Shown: one piece after another, positions 8,234 through 8,565 of the stretch | Numbering within the stretch: the first letter of the stretch is position 1 | Layout of the letters: each line of letters opens with the position of its first letter | Assembly (NCBI GenBank): GCA_018882645.1 | Contig: VERM01000055.1 | Location: forward strand, 1 to 8,565 | Reading direction: 5' to 3' | From: Ferruginibacter sp. | GTDB taxonomy: Bacteria; Bacteroidota; Bacteroidia; Chitinophagales; Chitinophagaceae | DNA length: 8,565 nucleotides | Notes under the pieces: generated by a model | Database searches by the model: none | Told to the model about the DNA's origin: nothing | What the model saw: the letters and a program-made list of their open reading frames with translations, nothing else | Program-made: the position numbers and the translations under genes

Positions 8234-8247
8234 GAAACGTTTTGAAG
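8221..8247 (+). promoter_or_regulatory. Small inverted repeat over the purH stop and the transporter start
   Basis: CTTCAAA (8221-8227) and TTTGAAG (8241-8247) are perfect inverted copies separated by 13 bases that contain the purH stop codon. The right arm includes the TTG start of the next gene. In RNA this could form a 7-base-pair, AT-rich stem hiding the start codon until a ribosome finishing purH opens it. There is no T-run, so it is not a terminator. The stem is weak and may be chance. Confidence 0.2.
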
Positions 8248-8565
8248 AAATCCACCACCATAAGTAAAAACAAATCCACCGGATACTTCTCTCTCTTCAT
8301 CACAAGTACAGTTTGGGGAACCACCTGGGTAGCCAGTAAGTTTGCATTGCAGCAAAAAATACCAGCCATTCAACTGGCTTATGTCAGACAGTTTCTGGCA
8401 GGCTTATGTTTTGTAGGATTTTTTTTCTTCATAAAAAAATTACCAATACCCAATAAAAAACAATGGAGATGGATTGTTATCATGTCAATGCTGATGTTCG
8501 TATTTGCCAACTGGCTCAGCACATGGGGAATCAGTTATATATCTTCCGGATTTGCATCTCTCATT
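8242..8565 (+). CDS. EamA/DMT-family transporter, N-terminal part only (continues past the window)
   Basis: The frame encodes 108 residues and runs off the window end. After a short basic N-terminus (KKSTTISKNKSTG) come membrane segments at about 15-36, 45-64 and 77-97. The first contains VWGTTWVASKFAL (24-36), the typical opening of EamA-domain drug/metabolite exporters, and YVRQFLAG (47-54) fits the start of helix 2. Such proteins usually have 10 helices in two repeats and about 290-300 residues, so roughly a third is visible. The substrate cannot be inferred. There is no ATG in frame near the start; I place it at the TTG at 8242, which gives a normal N-terminus and lies 8 bases after the purH stop. 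This suggests translational coupling to purH. Confidence 0.85.
   Translation, partial: MKKSTTISKNKSTGYFSLFITSTVWGTTWVASKFALQQKIPAIQLAYVRQFLAGLCFVGFFFFIKKLPIPNKKQWRWIVIMSMLMFVFANWLSTWGISYISSGFASLI

Noticed and set aside
1..8565. A previously undescribed defence, mobile or regulatory system
   Set aside because: Every substantial open frame belongs to a known family. I saw no array, long repeat, integrase, transposase, toxin-antitoxin pair or structured RNA that would support such a claim.

Overview
The window looks like ordinary chromosomal DNA from a member of the Bacteroidota, most likely near Chitinophagales or Saprospirales. This rests on three things. The sequence is AT-rich and lacks clear Shine-Dalgarno sites. 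A good Bacteroidota-type promoter (TTG, then TAnnTTTG) precedes carB. The proteins also have forms I associate with this phylum: a CarB that stops after its second synthetase half, a ComEC with a degenerate C-terminal domain lacking metal ligands, and a secreted M23 peptidase with long C-terminal beta domains. No species is claimed.

Left edge (1 to about 210): a fragment of a two-component-regulator-type beta-propeller gene reads rightwards from outside the window. It stops within a few codons of the point where it meets, tail to tail, the 3' end of a leftward M23 peptidase gene. Both genes appear to lose their proper C-termini at the same place (about 194-208). This is the one structurally odd spot: either a real rearrangement or an assembly join.

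Middle (about 194-1713): the M23 peptidase gene on the minus strand has an intact catalytic domain. It is separated from carB by a 161-base divergent promoter region.

Right part (1714-8565): four plus-strand genes are tightly spaced and probably co-transcribed from the carB promoter: carB (carbamoyl phosphate for pyrimidines and arginine), comEC (DNA uptake channel), purH (last two steps of IMP synthesis) and an EamA/DMT-family transporter cut by the window end. The gaps are 41, 20 and 8 bases, and none shows a convincing promoter or terminator. The set joins pyrimidine synthesis, purine synthesis and DNA import, but the shared theme may be coincidental.

I found no RNA gene, CRISPR array, insertion sequence or phage element, and no convincing undescribed system. 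The points most worth a second look are the junction at 194-208, the reduced domain content of CarB and ComEC, and the TTG start of the transporter.
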